Shown here: positions 32,144-44,379 of the stretch, piece by piece
Position numbering within the stretch: the stretch's first letter is position 1
Layout of the letters: each line of letters opens with the position of its first letter
Source of the DNA: Guillardia theta CCMP2712
Taxonomy: Eukaryota; Cryptophyceae; Pyrenomonadales; Geminigeraceae
Length of the DNA stretch: 64,000 nt
Assembly: GCF_000315625.1 (NCBI RefSeq)
Contig: NW_005434652.1
Coordinates: forward strand, 364,384 to 428,383
Reading direction: 5' to 3'
Made by a program: the position numbers and the translations under genes
The notes under the pieces: generated by a model
The model's database searches: none
Told to the model about the DNA's origin: nothing
What the model saw: the letters and a program-made list of their open reading frames with translations, nothing else

Positions 32144-34061
32144 ATGCTGTCAAGTGGGTCCTGCAGGCAACGGCAGACCACCAAGGAAGCAGCGAATGAG
32201 CTGTCGGCCCAGCTTGCTCAAGAGCGGCTGAAGATGAAGCACAGGAGGAGGACGCAGAAGCGCCTGGAGTCGAGTACCACCGTGGAAGGAGCCAGGGAGG
32301 TTGGGGACGCTGAGACGCACAAGGTGGAGCAGCGCGAGGCTGCCTCTCACAGTCGTCGCACGGCTGATGCCAAGACTACGAAGAAGTTTGCCGACGAGCT
32401 CGAGTTGGCGTCCCATGTCCTCCTGAGCGCTGTGCGAGAGCGAGACCAGCTGCAGGAGAGCTACCTGTAAGCCCGAGAAATCTGTCGACCTGCCGCCATG
32501 ACGTCCATGTTTGGTCAGGCTGAACCAACTGGACGGGGAGGCAATGCTTTCAAGGGCAAAGGAGAAGATACAAAGGAATCATCGGCCGTGCAGTTTCTGC
32601 AACTTCAAGTTTGTGAGTACTGAGATTGCCGCCTGACTTTTTCACCCTCACTGCTTGCAAGACCTCAGAGCTTCTGTTTGGCGAGGACAAGCGCTGTCCT
32701 CGATGTTACCTGCTGTATGGGCCAGATTGCAAGTAATAGCTAATTTTGTCATGTGCAACAACTGAAGACTGTTCTACAGTTGCACGCAATGTCTTTCCAT
32801 GAGGAGGAGAAAGCTGGTCAAAGAGATAGAGGAAAATGCTAGAAGAATCAAGATGGAAGCAGCTGCCAAGTATCCACAGAGTGAGACGCATGTTGGGGGA
32901 CTGGAACTGCGTACTTGACGATCGTTCTCTTGTCAGCCGAGAAAGTGATGGTGAGGACGAGGGAAATCCTCGACCACTTCAACTTTAGGATGTCTGAGGA
33001 GGTGGAGACGATGGTGAGATGATGTGAAGGAAGGCTGATGGTGTGACTGCGCTGCCCAAGATCATGAGCAAGCAGAAAGAACAAAAGGTCGCTCTCAGTG
33101 GCGTGAGGTTCAGAGCAGATGCTGTGGCCGAGCTTCAAGATATAAGTCCGGTACGAGTACAAGGCGGTCGGTAAGGTGAGATGTCATGCAGGAAACATTC
33201 CACTGGATCCCATGACCAAGGTTATGAGCGAGGAGGAGGAGGTTTGAAGAGAGGGGGAGGACAAAGCACACGTTGAGCCGATCGAAGGTACGAGCATTCT
33301 TCGGGAGGATCAACCTCGACAGGTTCAGCGACAAGGTGCTTCACTCCTTGAGCGATGAATCTCTCCTCAAGGGGTTGCAGATAATTGCCAACGGATGGAA
33401 CAATCTTGAAAAGGTCCCAACTTGCCGCTCCTCCTCCCCATGCTCTCCGTTCCCTTGCTTCTTCTCTCTTTTTCTACTTCTCAACTTGTCTTCTCCTCCT
33501 CAGCTCTCATCTTCTCGCTCATCAGGTCACCAACATGCTCGAGTCAGACTTCACCCAACGTGTGGGCATGCCAGCGCGCCTTGCTCGCCGAGCTCACGCG
33601 TCTCCCCCTTTCTTTTCCTCCCTGCGGGAACTGAAGCGATTTCAGCGAGGTGAAGCGAAGGTTCTACGGACATGACGTCTGTTCCAATGTCCAATGTGGA
33701 CGGGCACAGATGTCATATGAGCGCGTCAGGTGGGATCACAAGGGTGTGGAGGCTGAGGAGGAACAGGGTAGAAAGGAGGAGGTTTATGCAGATCTGACAG
33801 TGGGTGTTTGTGTTAGTTCAAAGGCTGGCCACGACTCCGAGTATGTCGCGCGATGCCCAGCATGTGGCTGGTCGGAGGTTCGGCCCTGTCTTCGCTTTCC
33901 CTCCAACCTCCTTGGGTCACTCGCTACCACTCCTCCTGCCTCCTCCCTCCAGCAGGAGCTGAGCAGTCTTGCAGGTCCCCAAGTCCAAGAGCATGCTGCA
34001 GATTCTCGGAGCTCCTCCCAACGAGATCCAACGGCCAACCACCTGGGTGGACGAGCTATGA
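32144..34061 (+). CDS. Coiled-coil protein with Cys-pair zinc-binding segments
   Basis: First clear exon starts at ATG 32144 (MLSSGSCRQRQTTKEAANEL) and is a charged coiled coil. Phase-consistent joins then give LNQLDGEAMLSRAKEKIQRN, CSFCNFKF, TSELLFGEDKRCPRCYLLYG and PDCNCTQCLSMRRRKL: C-x2-C, C-x2-C and C-x-C-x2-C, a likely zinc site. Later exons include EKVMVRTREILDHFNFRMSE, VRAFFGRINLDRFSDKV, NMLESDFTQRVGMPARLARR, a second Cys set (VCSNVQCG with YVARCPACG) and a last exon VPKSKSMLQILGAPPNEI ending at TGA 34059-34061. Family not recognised. The stop abuts that of the convergent glycosyltransferase. Confidence 0.6.
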
Positions 34062-36262
34062 GACCTTGAGGACGTGGACGGGACTTGCGCTGGTCCACCT
34101 GCTCTCTACCATCATCCTCAGCACCTCCTCCCATCCCTCCACCCATCGCTGATTGTCGAACAAGCGGTTCAGACCTCCCTCGTCCTTCCTCCTCCCCCTT
34201 GCGACGTCGGTGGCCCCCGCCATGCAGGTCCGCAGATCTTCCAGCTGTCGCCTCTCCAGCCTGCCATCCCCAGCTGAGCGCGCGAGCCTCTTTGAGAGCT
34301 GGACGAAGTCGTCTTCACTCCGCGCGATGCCGAGCAGCGCAAGGTGGCAGGAGGCTGAGAGAGCTGAGAGGAGGCTGCTCGTAACGCGGCCGGCCCACAT
34401 GAAGGAGGGGAGGGACACCAAGGGCACTCCTCCCCAGAGGTAGTTCGCGCTCGTCGTGTGCCCGCTGATGCCGTGGGTGTCGAGCGCAAGGTCGCATGCT
34501 CGGATCCTCTCTAGGTGCTTCCTAACGTCAAGGAAGGGCTGGAAGACGATCCGAGAGCGAAGATGAGGAGGGGCCCGAGACAGGAGGCTGCTCTCCGTGG
34601 AGTTTCCCTGAGCAAGGAGCAGCAAGGTTGATCCCTCCACCTCCTCTAGTAGCTTCATCCACGACGTAAACCTGCGACAGGGTCACAGCCGTTCCCGCTC
34701 CTCCCCTCCCCTCCTACCGCGTTGGATCCAGCTTGTACAGTGAGTCATGGTTGCAGAATGTCAGCCTGCCCGCTCTGGTCTTCCGCGCCCTCTCCCCTCC
34801 CAGCAGCTCCTCCTGCAGGTAGTCCGTGGTCATGTAGGAGGTAGGCAGCACGACGAACTTCTCGCTGTAGAGCTGAGAAACCTCCGGAGGAGCGACCCAG
34901 CTGTCTACCAGCACGTAATCGATGAAGCCCGCCCCAGTGGTCCCGGTGAAGCCCATGTACCCAACCTGTAGCGCAGCTGGGCGATAGCTGAAGATCCGCA
35001 TCCTGTTGCCGGCAGTCCAGCCGTTGAGGTCGACGAGCACGTGCGGACCATGGCCGTTGATGCTCCTGCTCGCCTCCAGATCCGGCAGGGAGCTCAGGTC
35101 GCTTCTCAGAGAGCACGAGGAGGGGACTAGGCTGGGATCCATGGGTGGTGCGAGGAGGAAGCAAAGGACCCGCACGCGAGGCGAGTGGCGTTCGATCGCG
35201 CCCTTGATGAGCAGCATCATCGAGTGGCGCCTGCCGAGATCGCTGCTGACGTACCCCAGCTGAATCTGAGCTGCGGGCTGCATCCTTGTCTGAAGGGGGT
35301 GCTGCTCAGGAGCCATCAATTCCGTGTAGTGACGGGCGAGCAAAAGGAAAGCAGTAGGGTCCATCGCCAGCCCCTCCACTTCCCCCTCCTCCCCCTTGCT
35401 CCATCTCGCCTCTGCAAACGCCAGGGCCATAAAAGGATCGACGGGAGGTTCGATGGGAAGCTGATCTAACTTGCCTCTGGCGCGAGAGGTTCAGGATGGC
35501 ACTTTGACGCAGCATCTCACCTGACTTGATCGCTCATGAGCCGGCGGGCAGCGGAGAGGTCCTCGTCCCAGCCTCCCCATGAGCACAACTTCCTCCGGGT
35601 GAAGAGCAGGTTCGCCACAGCCACGTGCTTGTGAGGAAAGCTCAGGTTGCTTGCGACCACCCGGGTGAGTCTGGCGGGACGAGGTCACGTGATCCCTCAT
35701 CCTCCACGACGTCACCTCGTCTCGCTCTTGGCGTACTCTCCCAGCTCGAAGAGCGCGCTCGCCATGTTCAGGTCTGTCTTCCAGGACGTTTCGGCCTCCT
35801 CCTTCACCTTTTTCTCCAGCTCCTCCAGCACGAGGACAGCTTCCCTCGGCCTTGACATGGACAGCAAGCAGGCAGCCACGTTGTTTCTGTGACCCACGTC
35901 CTGTGCGCAACACAGCACGTGAGGACCTCCTGCAAGGGCAAGGAGAGCATGAGACCGCGGGGTTCAGACGCACTGCCGTCCTGTCACGCACGTCAACACT
36001 CGAGATAGGAAGGAAATTAAGTGCAAGACCAGAAGGAGGAGAGAGCCAAATGATAAACCCCGAGCTTGTGCAAGAACGCCCCCAGCTCCATGAACAGATG
36101 CTCGTCTGCACCACAACTCCTGATCGCTTCCGCGAAATCTCCGGTAGAGAGCCGAGCTTGCGTCACAATCTTCCTGAGCAACTGATCCTTGTCTGGACAA
36201 CCAGCAGACGCTGACGCGATCAAACAGACGAGAGCGATGGAGCACAAGTTGAAAATCGACAT
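34056..36262 (-). CDS. GT41 O-glycosyltransferase (OGT/SPINDLY-like) with signal peptide
   Basis: GT41 enzymes move GlcNAc or fucose from a nucleotide sugar to Ser/Thr. The C-terminal catalytic part is clear: LGYVSSDLGRRHSMMLLI, VLVDLNGWTAGNRMRIFSYR, LQVGYMGFTGTTGAGFIDYV, YSEKFVVLPTSYMTTDY, TFCNHDSLYKLDP joined by an intron to MKLLEEVEG, then HLERIRACDLALDTHGISGH and YLWGGVPLVSLPSFMWAGRV. These match both lobes of OGT in order. Upstream exons are TPR-like helices (NNVAACLLSMSRPREAVLVL, WKTDLNMASALFELGEYAKS). The start ATG 36262 gives MSIFNLCSIALVCLIASASA, a clean signal peptide with an Ala-x-Ala type end. Most GT41 proteins are nuclear or cytosolic, so a secretory route is odd. The TPR part is short. 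Stop at 34058-34056. Confidence 0.85.
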
Positions 36263-37310
36263 GGTTTACTAATGGAGTTGGAATGCCCCGCTCAGTCGCT
36301 GTCGTACATGGCTCTACTCAAGACCTACAAGAGGTTTCAAGAGAAGTTCGAGATTCGGGGATAGAGAGCACAGAGGAAGAGCAGAGTGACAGTCAGCAAA
36401 TGGAATTTCTGTGGTTCCTGTCAGAGAGCAAATCACCGTCAAGGGCTCAGCAGGAAATCACCGTCAAGGGCTCAGCAGGTCAAGCTTCTCCAGGACTTTC
36501 TTGACCATGACCGGGGAATCATTGAGGACGGACAGACAGCCTTCCCTTGGATTCAGTGGAACCAGAGCAGGCAAGGAGACATTCCCACGCAATCAGCACT
36601 GGCTTCTGAGATCTCTTGTACGTCACCTCGGCGAGCTGACAGGCGTACACCTGGACAAGAGGATCAGCTCTCTTGCACTGGTTGTCTCGGAATCAAGCTT
36701 GACATGGTGAAGCCATCTCTCTTCCCAACAAGACCGTTGATGCTCCATCCGGATCCGCTCGCCAAGTCTCTTTCCCTGCCCGACAGAAACTCAGCGATAG
36801 CAGCACGTCTTCTGTTGTCACAAACTTACACGCGAACGACTGTCCCCGGCTTTCATGTCTGTGTAACAACCTCGCGCGACTGAAACACCACGATTCACCT
36901 CACTATTGACCAAAAGGGGTCAATGCAAATACCTGATCAGCGTAAGCGCTGATATGAAAGTCTGTCTTCATTCCATCTATCACTTCTGATCCCTACGTGT
37001 GCTCATGAGTATCTTTCGTTGTTCGACACGTCAGATCAACACATTCTTACCTGCTGCCGACTTGCCAGCGGGATCGAAGACATCCTGGCCCCAGCTCTTT
37101 TCTTCCCCACTGCTCACACGAGAGAACATTAGCAGGGACATCCAAGAGAATGAATCGGAGCCTTCTAACGAAAGAATTTTGAGAATGGCCCTTTCTCTCT
37201 CACCTCCCTTATTTTCTCTCATGTCTCTCTCCTCCGTCCCCGTTCCTTGCTCTGCTTCTCTTCCTTCTTGACCTCGCCCTCCCTACATCCCCTCTGCTCC
37301 TCCCTCCCCC
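36263..37310. other. Region with weak reading frames, no firm gene
   Basis: Contains a 25-base unit repeated twice in tandem at 36431-36479 and open frames (for example 36386-36883) without recognisable domains or consistent splice joins. A short ATG frame MALLKTYKRFQEKFEIRG at 36308 ends quickly. It should hold the shared upstream region of the glycosyltransferase and whatever lies rightward. Confidence 0.4.
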
Positions 37311-37432
37311 CTCCCCTGCTCCTGCTCCTGCTGCTACTTCTCCTCCTGTTCCTGCTCCTGCTACTTCTCCTCCTCCTCCTCCTCCTCCTCCTCCTCCTAC
37401 TACTACTACTACTACTACTACTCCGCCTCTGA
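37310..37432. repeat. CTC/CTA trinucleotide repeat before threonine deaminase
   Basis: CTGCTC, CTCCTC then ACTACT triplets, immediately upstream of the threonine deaminase start. Low complexity in every frame. Confidence 0.8.
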
Positions 37433-37558
37433 TGGTCTCAACAAATCCTTTTAACCCCCCTCGTCCCCGCATCTTTCCGTGTAACCCTCATCCCCGCTCG
37501 TTCCTATTGTCCCCCAAGCCCTCGAGCCCTCGTCCCCAACTTGCACGCGACCACGGAC

Positions 37559-39452
37559 ATGGCTGCGGGCTGTGGAGAGCGGCAAGGCAGCAGAGGAGGA
37601 GGAGGAGGAGGAGGCGCAAGACACGGAGCAGGATGGCTGAAGACTCTGACCCTTTTCTCATGCCTCACCTTCCACTACTCCTCTGCCTTCAACCTGCTTG
37701 GACCAAAGCCGTTCGGACTTCCATCCGGGACGTTTAAGGCGGTGGGGGCCACTGGAAGGCGGGTGACATGCGGAAGCAGAACGGCGAGGATGGTGCAGAC
37801 GCACGTCAGCACTGGAGGAGAGAAGGCAGGAGTGGAAGTGGGAGGTGTAGATGGTGTCTGGTACCTTGAGCAGATCTTGACCGCCAAGGTCTATGACGTT
37901 GCTGTTGAAACTCCTCTACATGACATGCCAAGGCTTTCTGAGCGTCTGGAAGGAGGGAATATGATCATGGCGAAAAGAGAAGACATGCAGCCTGTATTCT
38001 CGTTCAAGCTTAGAGGAGCGTACAACATGATCGCGAACCTTGACCAAGCTCAGCTGGATCGAGGAGTCATCACAGCTTCAGCAGGTAATCATGCACAGGG
38101 TGTCGCAATGAGCGCGAAGCATCTTGGATGCAGAGCTGTCATCGCCATGCCGACTGTGACTCCCGCCATCAAGGTGAACAGTGTGAAGCGGATGGGTGCG
38201 GAGGTAGTTCTTGTTGGAGACAACTTCGACGAGACCAAGGCGTACGCGCTCGAGCGATCAGAGAAGGACAACATGGTGTTCATCCCACCGTTCGATCATC
38301 CTCTGGTGATCGCTGGTCAAGGAACAATCGGCCTGGAGATCCTCAGACAGTGCTCGAAGCCGATAGACGCCATCTTCATCCCCGTCGGAGGAGGAGGCCT
38401 CATTGCTGGAGTGGCCGCGTATGTGAAGCGACTCCGACCGGACATCAAGATTATTGGAGTAGAGCCGACAGGAGCAGACGCTATGTATCGATCTCTCAAG
38501 GAGAAGAAACAAGTTGTGCTTGACAAAGTGGACACCTTCGCGGACGGTGTTGCGGTCAAGACTGTCGGTAGTTTGACTTTCAAGCTTGCCCTCGAGCTCG
38601 TTGACGAGATCGTGCTCGTTGATACTGATGAGATTTGCGTTGCGATCAAGGACATCTTTGAGGATACACGTTCAATCACAGAGCCTTCTGGAGCTCTTGC
38701 TGTAGCCGGAGCGAAGAAATGGCTGACAGACGGAGCCAAGAAGGGGTCCCGTGTGGTTGCCATCACAAGTGGCGCAAACATGAACTTTGACAAGCTTCGA
38801 TTGGTCGCCGATCGTGCTGGTTCAGGAGAAAAGGAAGAAGCGATGCTCGCTTCCATCATCCCTGAGAAGAAAGGAGAGTTCAGGAAGTTCATCAACATCT
38901 TGTCCAAGTCAGGCCTGAAGAGAGGAGGCAGCCAGTCGCGCTCCATCACCGAATTCAAGTACAGGTACAACGAGAGATTCACTTCCCAGACCGGCAATGC
39001 CCAAGTCTTCTATAGTGTAGACACGGCAAACCGCAAGGATACAGAGACTCTGGTGCAAGAGCTCAACGACTCGGGCTTGAAGACTCTCGACCTCTCCAAG
39101 AACGAGCTGGCGAAGGAACACATCCGCTTCCTTGCTGGGGGCGGAACTCGCGCTGCTGATGAGCGCCTGTTCAAGATCGAGTTCCCTGAGCGTCCAGGTT
39201 CTCTGAGGAGTTTCTTGGACGTGCTGGGAGAAGATTGGAACATTTCTTTGTTCCACTACAGGGCAACCGGACAGGTAGGAAGTTGTTGATCGCTGGCGTG
39301 TCTTGCTTACTTGTATACAGTTGGTGGGGAGCGTTCTCCTCGGAGTGTCCCCGATGGGTGAGAAGGATGTGCAGACTTTCAAGGCTGCTATTGCCGAACT
39401 TGGCTGGGCCTGTGTTGACACATCGGACAATGTTGCTTGTGCACTGTTGTAA
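37559..39452 (+). CDS. ilvA: Threonine deaminase (biosynthetic), plastid precursor
   Basis: PLP enzyme that converts threonine to 2-oxobutanoate, the first step of isoleucine synthesis. Exons 37559-39274 and 39321-39452 join in phase 0 at GQ/LVG, giving 615 residues. The catalytic domain has the PLP lysine in SFKLRGAYNM, ASAGNHAQGVAMSA, the glycine loop PVGGGGLIAG and TSGANMNFDKL. Two ACT-like regulatory subdomains follow (ASIIPEKKGEFRKFINIL and FKIEFPERPGSLRSFLDVLG), so this is the feedback-regulated biosynthetic form rather than the catabolic one. The first 60 residues are extra: Gly/Arg-rich start, hydrophobic LKTLTLFSCLTFHYSSAF, then a basic Ser/Thr-rich transit-like stretch. The A-F junction is typical of complex red plastids. 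The start is the ATG at 37559. Confidence 0.95.
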
Positions 39453-39666
39453 GGGAGAAATGTCCAAGTAAAGTGGGTCGAATGTGGATCAGGGATTTAC
39501 TAATGCAGAGAAGCGTTGTAAAATAAATGCGGGATGTCTCCCAACCTCCGTGTCAAATATTATGTGACATTGTTACAGGTGGATCGAGATCCTAACAAAC
39601 ACACAAAACACTGTAATGTACATACAGTGCAGCGTGATGGTTTCATGTTACGATAGAAGGGATGTA
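39453..39666. other. Convergent 3' spacer
   Basis: AT-rich spacer between the threonine deaminase stop and the RING gene stop. It contains AATAAA-like words near 39522 (AAATAAAT) that could serve the plus-strand mRNA. No gene. Confidence 0.5.
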
Positions 39667-41793
39667 CTACTGCTTCTTCTGTGCCCCATGGGATGCCCCA
39701 CGGGTTCTTGACGAGATGGGCAAGTCTGCATCAGAAACTACACCTTGCCCTGCAGCTCGAGAGGCATTTGCTGTCCCCTCTGCTTCCTAAAAATCAAAGT
39801 AAGATTTGACAGGAGCATCCATAGGTCCTACCTGAGGCAGATTGTCACGCTTGTAAACCCGCTTTCTACGAGAGCTCTCCACGTTGACATGAGAGACATG
39901 GTTAACCTACAACAGGGTGTTACAAGAATACCTTTCACACTAGCAACCCTTCATACCGAATCTTCCGACTTCCTCTTGCGCCCTCGCGCACTTTGATTGT
40001 TCGCAACCGAAGGTTCAGAATTTCGATTGGGAATGGCATCAAATGTTGATGCAACAGTGGGAGGAATAGGATCGGGAACATTTTGACTGTGACCCTGTCT
40101 ATTTTCATTCTGTCCGCCCATTCGTTGAGATGCAAAGAACTCCGCGGCGATACCGGACCGATCTGTGTTGCTAGAATTTTGTCGCACAGCTTGCAAAGCG
40201 GCACCAATTGAGGCAACCGGCATCCTCAAAGTCATGCGAACTGACCGAGGTCCGGAACCAGACATGATCGATGCGTCAATACCGTCAGTGCTTGACAACC
40301 ATCTCCCTTGCAACTGAGCAATACGAGGAGCCTCAGGAAAGTTGGATAATCCACCACTCTTGTGCCTCGAAATCTACGAAAAATGGTTATACATCGCAAA
40401 ATCAAAATGTTTGCAAGGATACCGTCTCGCTGCATAGTTCTCCTTTCAATTTGCTGTAATTGGCCTGATTGTACCTTGGGCAGTTGGATTCTATTTCGCA
40501 TCTGCAGATCGGACACGTGTTGTGCTCAGCAAGCCAAGGCACCTGCCAAAGAGTGATTTCTATCCTTTTTTCGTCAACCGGAAACATCTTACCAAACAAG
40601 CACGATGAAAATGATGGCCACAAGGCATCTTGAGGCTTACGGCCCCTATTTCCATATCATCTTGACAAACAATACATCCCGCATCCAGCGCCTGAGCCAA
40701 AATTATGAACACGATATTCAACACCAAATACTCCGTACCTCAACAATGATAGATTCATCAAGCTTGTTGATTGCGAAGTCTGATGCAGGTGGATTCCCAC
40801 GACTGCGATGAGCTTCGATTGCATGACGTATGAAATCCTGCATAAGAGTTCGTTTCAGTACATGAAATAACGTGAAACAGTGGATGTCTCACCGTAATTA
40901 GTGCTTCAGCAGAGAAGTGGTTAAGGGTCCTCTGGATAAACTGAAAAAGGAAGTCACAGAATTGATACAGAAATATGATCCTACCTGGTGCATCCGTTGA
41001 GGTTGGGTAGATGTCTGTGAAGAGGCATCGGTGGCTGTTGGGCAAAGTTACAAGAACATTCACAAACTCGAAGCATAAAAGTGCAACAAATCTCACCACC
41101 GGTTTGTGCGCTTGACTCAGTGCCTGTTGTAGATCCAAAACGGAAAGTTTGATGCAAGGCAGAAACACCGGAACGTTGAAGCATGGAACTTAAAGTTCTG
41201 CAACAAAGAGACATCACAAATATGAAATGACCAAGCCAAAAACGTTTCGAGCACCTTTCTCTGGGATTGGTGTTTGTAGCTTGTGTGCTTGCCTCAGTAC
41301 GGCTACGATTTCTGGGCCGAGCTCCAGTCTCATTCTGTAAACAAGCAAAGCCATCGTCACATCTCAAGTAAGCTTTCGATGAGTGAGCTGATCGGCTTAC
41401 ATTTGAGGCAGAGCTACTGCGACGCGAGGTAGAAGCGAAATTGTATCCAGGACCAGGTGGTGGAAGCCGAAAAACCATTGGCTGACCCACATTTGCCAAG
41501 AAAGGGTTGCTGTTGCGAGTGTCTGTGTTGGCTCTATTCGTAGGGTTCGATCGTTGCAACAGAGTTTCGATCAGCATCGGCACGTCTGAGTTCACATTTC
41601 CAGTGCTTCGCGCATTTGTCGATGGACGATCATTCGCTCGAGCATCCTCTGTGTTCGAGCCGATGTCCAAGTCTGCCAAAACAACGAAAACGCCCTGCAT
41701 AGTAGTAGTTTGTCGCGGTTCAAATGTATTTGTACCAGTAGCTGATGCAGTGTGTGGCCTTGGAACTGGCATGGAACTCCAACAAATTGTCAA
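39667..41793 (-). CDS. RING-H2 E3 ubiquitin ligase
   Basis: A RING-H2 domain is assembled over an intron: CIVCQDDMEIGAVSLKMPCG, HHFHRACLV then WLAEHNTCPICRCEIES, with spacing C-x2-C...C-x-H-x2-H...C-x2-C, which binds two zinc ions and recruits an E2 enzyme. Before it, IRHAIEAHRSRGNPPASDFA and INKLDESIIVE resemble the linker of RNF115/126-type ligases. The N-terminal part is Asn/Ser/Arg-rich and disordered (PMLIETLLQRSNPTNRANTD). The C-terminal tail ends SSRTRGASHGAQKKQ at TAG 39669-39667. Further upstream coding segments are possible (EESSEEPP-like exon at about 42165-42000), so the true start may be near 42165-42400. Substrate unknown. Confidence 0.8.
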
Positions 41794-42479
41794 ACAACCC
41801 TATTGCTCACAATCGCTTTCCAGTTCGATATTAGAGACTGGAGGAGGCTTAGAACTTTTTACGAAGTGCTGTACTCTTCAGTAAACTGCAGCACCGTATA
41901 AAGAATCAGCAAAGAATTTTCCTAATAGCTCAAAAATAAAAGAATAAGAATATATATGTTCAACAGGCTAGGAGCAAGATCAGCACTTTCGAGATGCCAA
42001 CAGATCTGAATTGGTATCGTAATTCACTATAGGAGGCTCTTCACTCGACACTGATTCCACCAGTCGATCACTCCTTTGGATGAAACTCCAGAACAGACCA
42101 AACCTCACGCAATTCTCCAGGATTTGCAAGTGCCAAACAGAGAAAAATACAACCTTGAAAACCAAACGCCCGCTGTGCTGTCTTCAACCTAGAAAATTAC
42201 TACTTCATCGGTAATGAATCAACTTCGGCCCGCCCGAGATTATATTCTGAGCACCATCCGTCGAGCAAAAAATTAGGATCTCCTTGTATCTATCAGTTTC
42301 TTCTTTCTCCTTCCCTCCTCCTTCACACCAGACGCAGTCTTCTTTGTCCGGAGTGCGCTTCGACCTCCCCGCTCCTCGCCTGCACTGCGCGCGGGCCACC
42401 TCGTTTCCAATCAGTTTGTTCCTTCGCGTTGATCCCTACCCCTCCCTGCTCAAATCAAATACCCTCCTGGCTAACCGGT

Positions 42480-43440
42480 ACTCACTCTAAACCAACTCCC
42501 ATCACCCCTTCATAATACTGTGATATACCCACCCTTTGATCGGAAGGAGGTTTAAAAACAATTTGGGGTACCCACCCATTCAGTTCCACCCACTTCTTGA
42601 CAAACTGGGTCTTCTTCCCGTGTTGGTCAACAGCCTCATACTACCCTACCTCCTGATTTTATCATCATTTCATATTTCGGAGGGGGTACATATCTGAAAG
42701 ACCCCCCCCCCTTGTACGATTCTCGACCTGGCCTATATCCATTTACAACTTAGGTTCCTTGGAAATTATCGCGGGGGGTGAACAAAATAGGCATTATGAA
42801 TGTTTTGAAATTTTATTTCAATATATGAGAGATTTTGACAAATTAATGAAACCATTTAGTGATTTGAATGAATTTGTATCAAGCATACACACCCTTTTGT
42901 GTAAATGTTGTCTTTCCTCCCTTGTTCGGGTTCATGGTAGTCGGGAGGGGGTCCTATATATGTTATGTTGTCAGTACTATTTCAGGGGTAATAATATATT
43001 GGTACTGATTTAAAATCTAAAATACTTCACTTTTATATTCATAGCTACAAGATGAAGCTTCGCTTGTACCAAGTACAGATCTCTACTGTAGCCAAATCCT
43101 TCACTACCCACCCCCTTGATCAAAGATCTAATACCCTACCCCTCTGTTTAAATGTCAGCAATAGCAAAACCACCTCTCCCATATATGGAATGAGTAACCC
43201 CACCCTGTTCGTTGGTCTGCTGCGCGTCTACCTCCCCTTTTCCACCCCTCACCCCCTCTCTTTCAGCGATTTGCAGGGTAGTGGAAGCGAAACCTGGTGG
43301 CCTGCTTCCAATCAATGGGAAAAGGGTGGGGTGGGGTGAAATTACTACCTTTGTGGGGTAATATTTTCATTGAGGACAACGGGGTACTTCCGACCTTAAT
43401 TTTCAATGCTCAGTATGACGGGTGGGTACTATAACTGAAT
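42480..43440. other. G-run island (class A), copy 5
   Basis: C runs joined by TA/CCA (CTACCCACCCCC, TACCCTACCCCTC) over most of its length, then G runs (GGGTGGGGTGGGGTG, GGGTGGGTAC) in the last 120 bases. The middle (42770-43040) is AT-rich. No coding content is seen. Confidence 0.6.
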
Positions 43441-44370
43441 GCCACCGGTGCCGTGCCTGCTGGACTGAGGGGACATTGCCAGCCCTGCGTGCCGTTGCCC
43501 GGCCCGGGCGCGCCGGGGCCGGGCGGCCGGGCCAGCCCGGCCGGGCAGTGCCAGGTGACCGTCCACGGTGAGGGCCCGGCCGGCGGCACACGGGCGGGCC
43601 GACAGGCCGGGCTGAGTTCGGCGACCGGGCCCGCCTTGAGGTGCCAGCCTAGTACCGGGCCCCGGGCGGCCCGGAGCCTCGGTGAGTGACCGTATCGGAC
43701 TCGCCGGCGGCCCGGCGCGCCGCATGCGGCCACATCCGACCGGGCCCGGATATTCTACTACCCAGTGTGTGACTGCGGCACTGCCCGCGGCGGATCGCGG
43801 CGGATCGGACGGTCACTGTAAAAGTTCAACTTGGCAACCCAGTCCGACTCGGACAGGCTAAAAGTTTTTTTTGGCGAGGTGACCGTACGGTCACGCTACG
43901 TGCGGCGGCCAGCCGGGCCGCTCAGATCGGACGGTCACTAAGTTCCGGCGGCGCAGACGCCGCCATCTCACTCAGGGAGTCCGCGGCCGACGAGTCAGTG
44001 CCGCGGGCCGGCCGCCGCGCCGCGGCGGCCGGCCTGCGCGGGCGCTGGGCACGACGACGGTGGCGTGACAGTGACGGCCCGGCGCGGGCCTGCCGCAGTC
44101 ACACGCTGCCGCCTACGAGTCATTGAACTTCCGAATGGCGGCGGCACAGTCTGGGCGCCCGGTGACTGGCCCTGCGTAGTCACAGCCTCGGAGTCACGGT
44201 GGTCCCCGCCGCACGGCACCGCGGGACGGTCGGCCGCGCCGGGTTCCGAGTTCGGAACTCGGAACACGGTTTGAATTTCCCGGCGCCCGGCGGCCCGTCC
44301 GGGCCGCGCCGGGCCGCCGCCGCTGTTCCGAGGCTGGCTCGGTTGAATGTGACTCAGACAGGCCGACGCG
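43440..44370. other. GC-rich palindromic island (class B), copy 4, largest
   Basis: About 930 bases very rich in GGCC, GGGCCC, GCCGGC and in GGTCAC/GACTC words (GACCGTACGGTCACG, CGGACGGTCACT). Edges on both sides are abrupt and both neighbours are class A islands. Frames read as Ala/Arg/Gly/Pro only; no gene is supported. Confidence 0.6.
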
Positions 44371-44379
44371 TACCAATGT

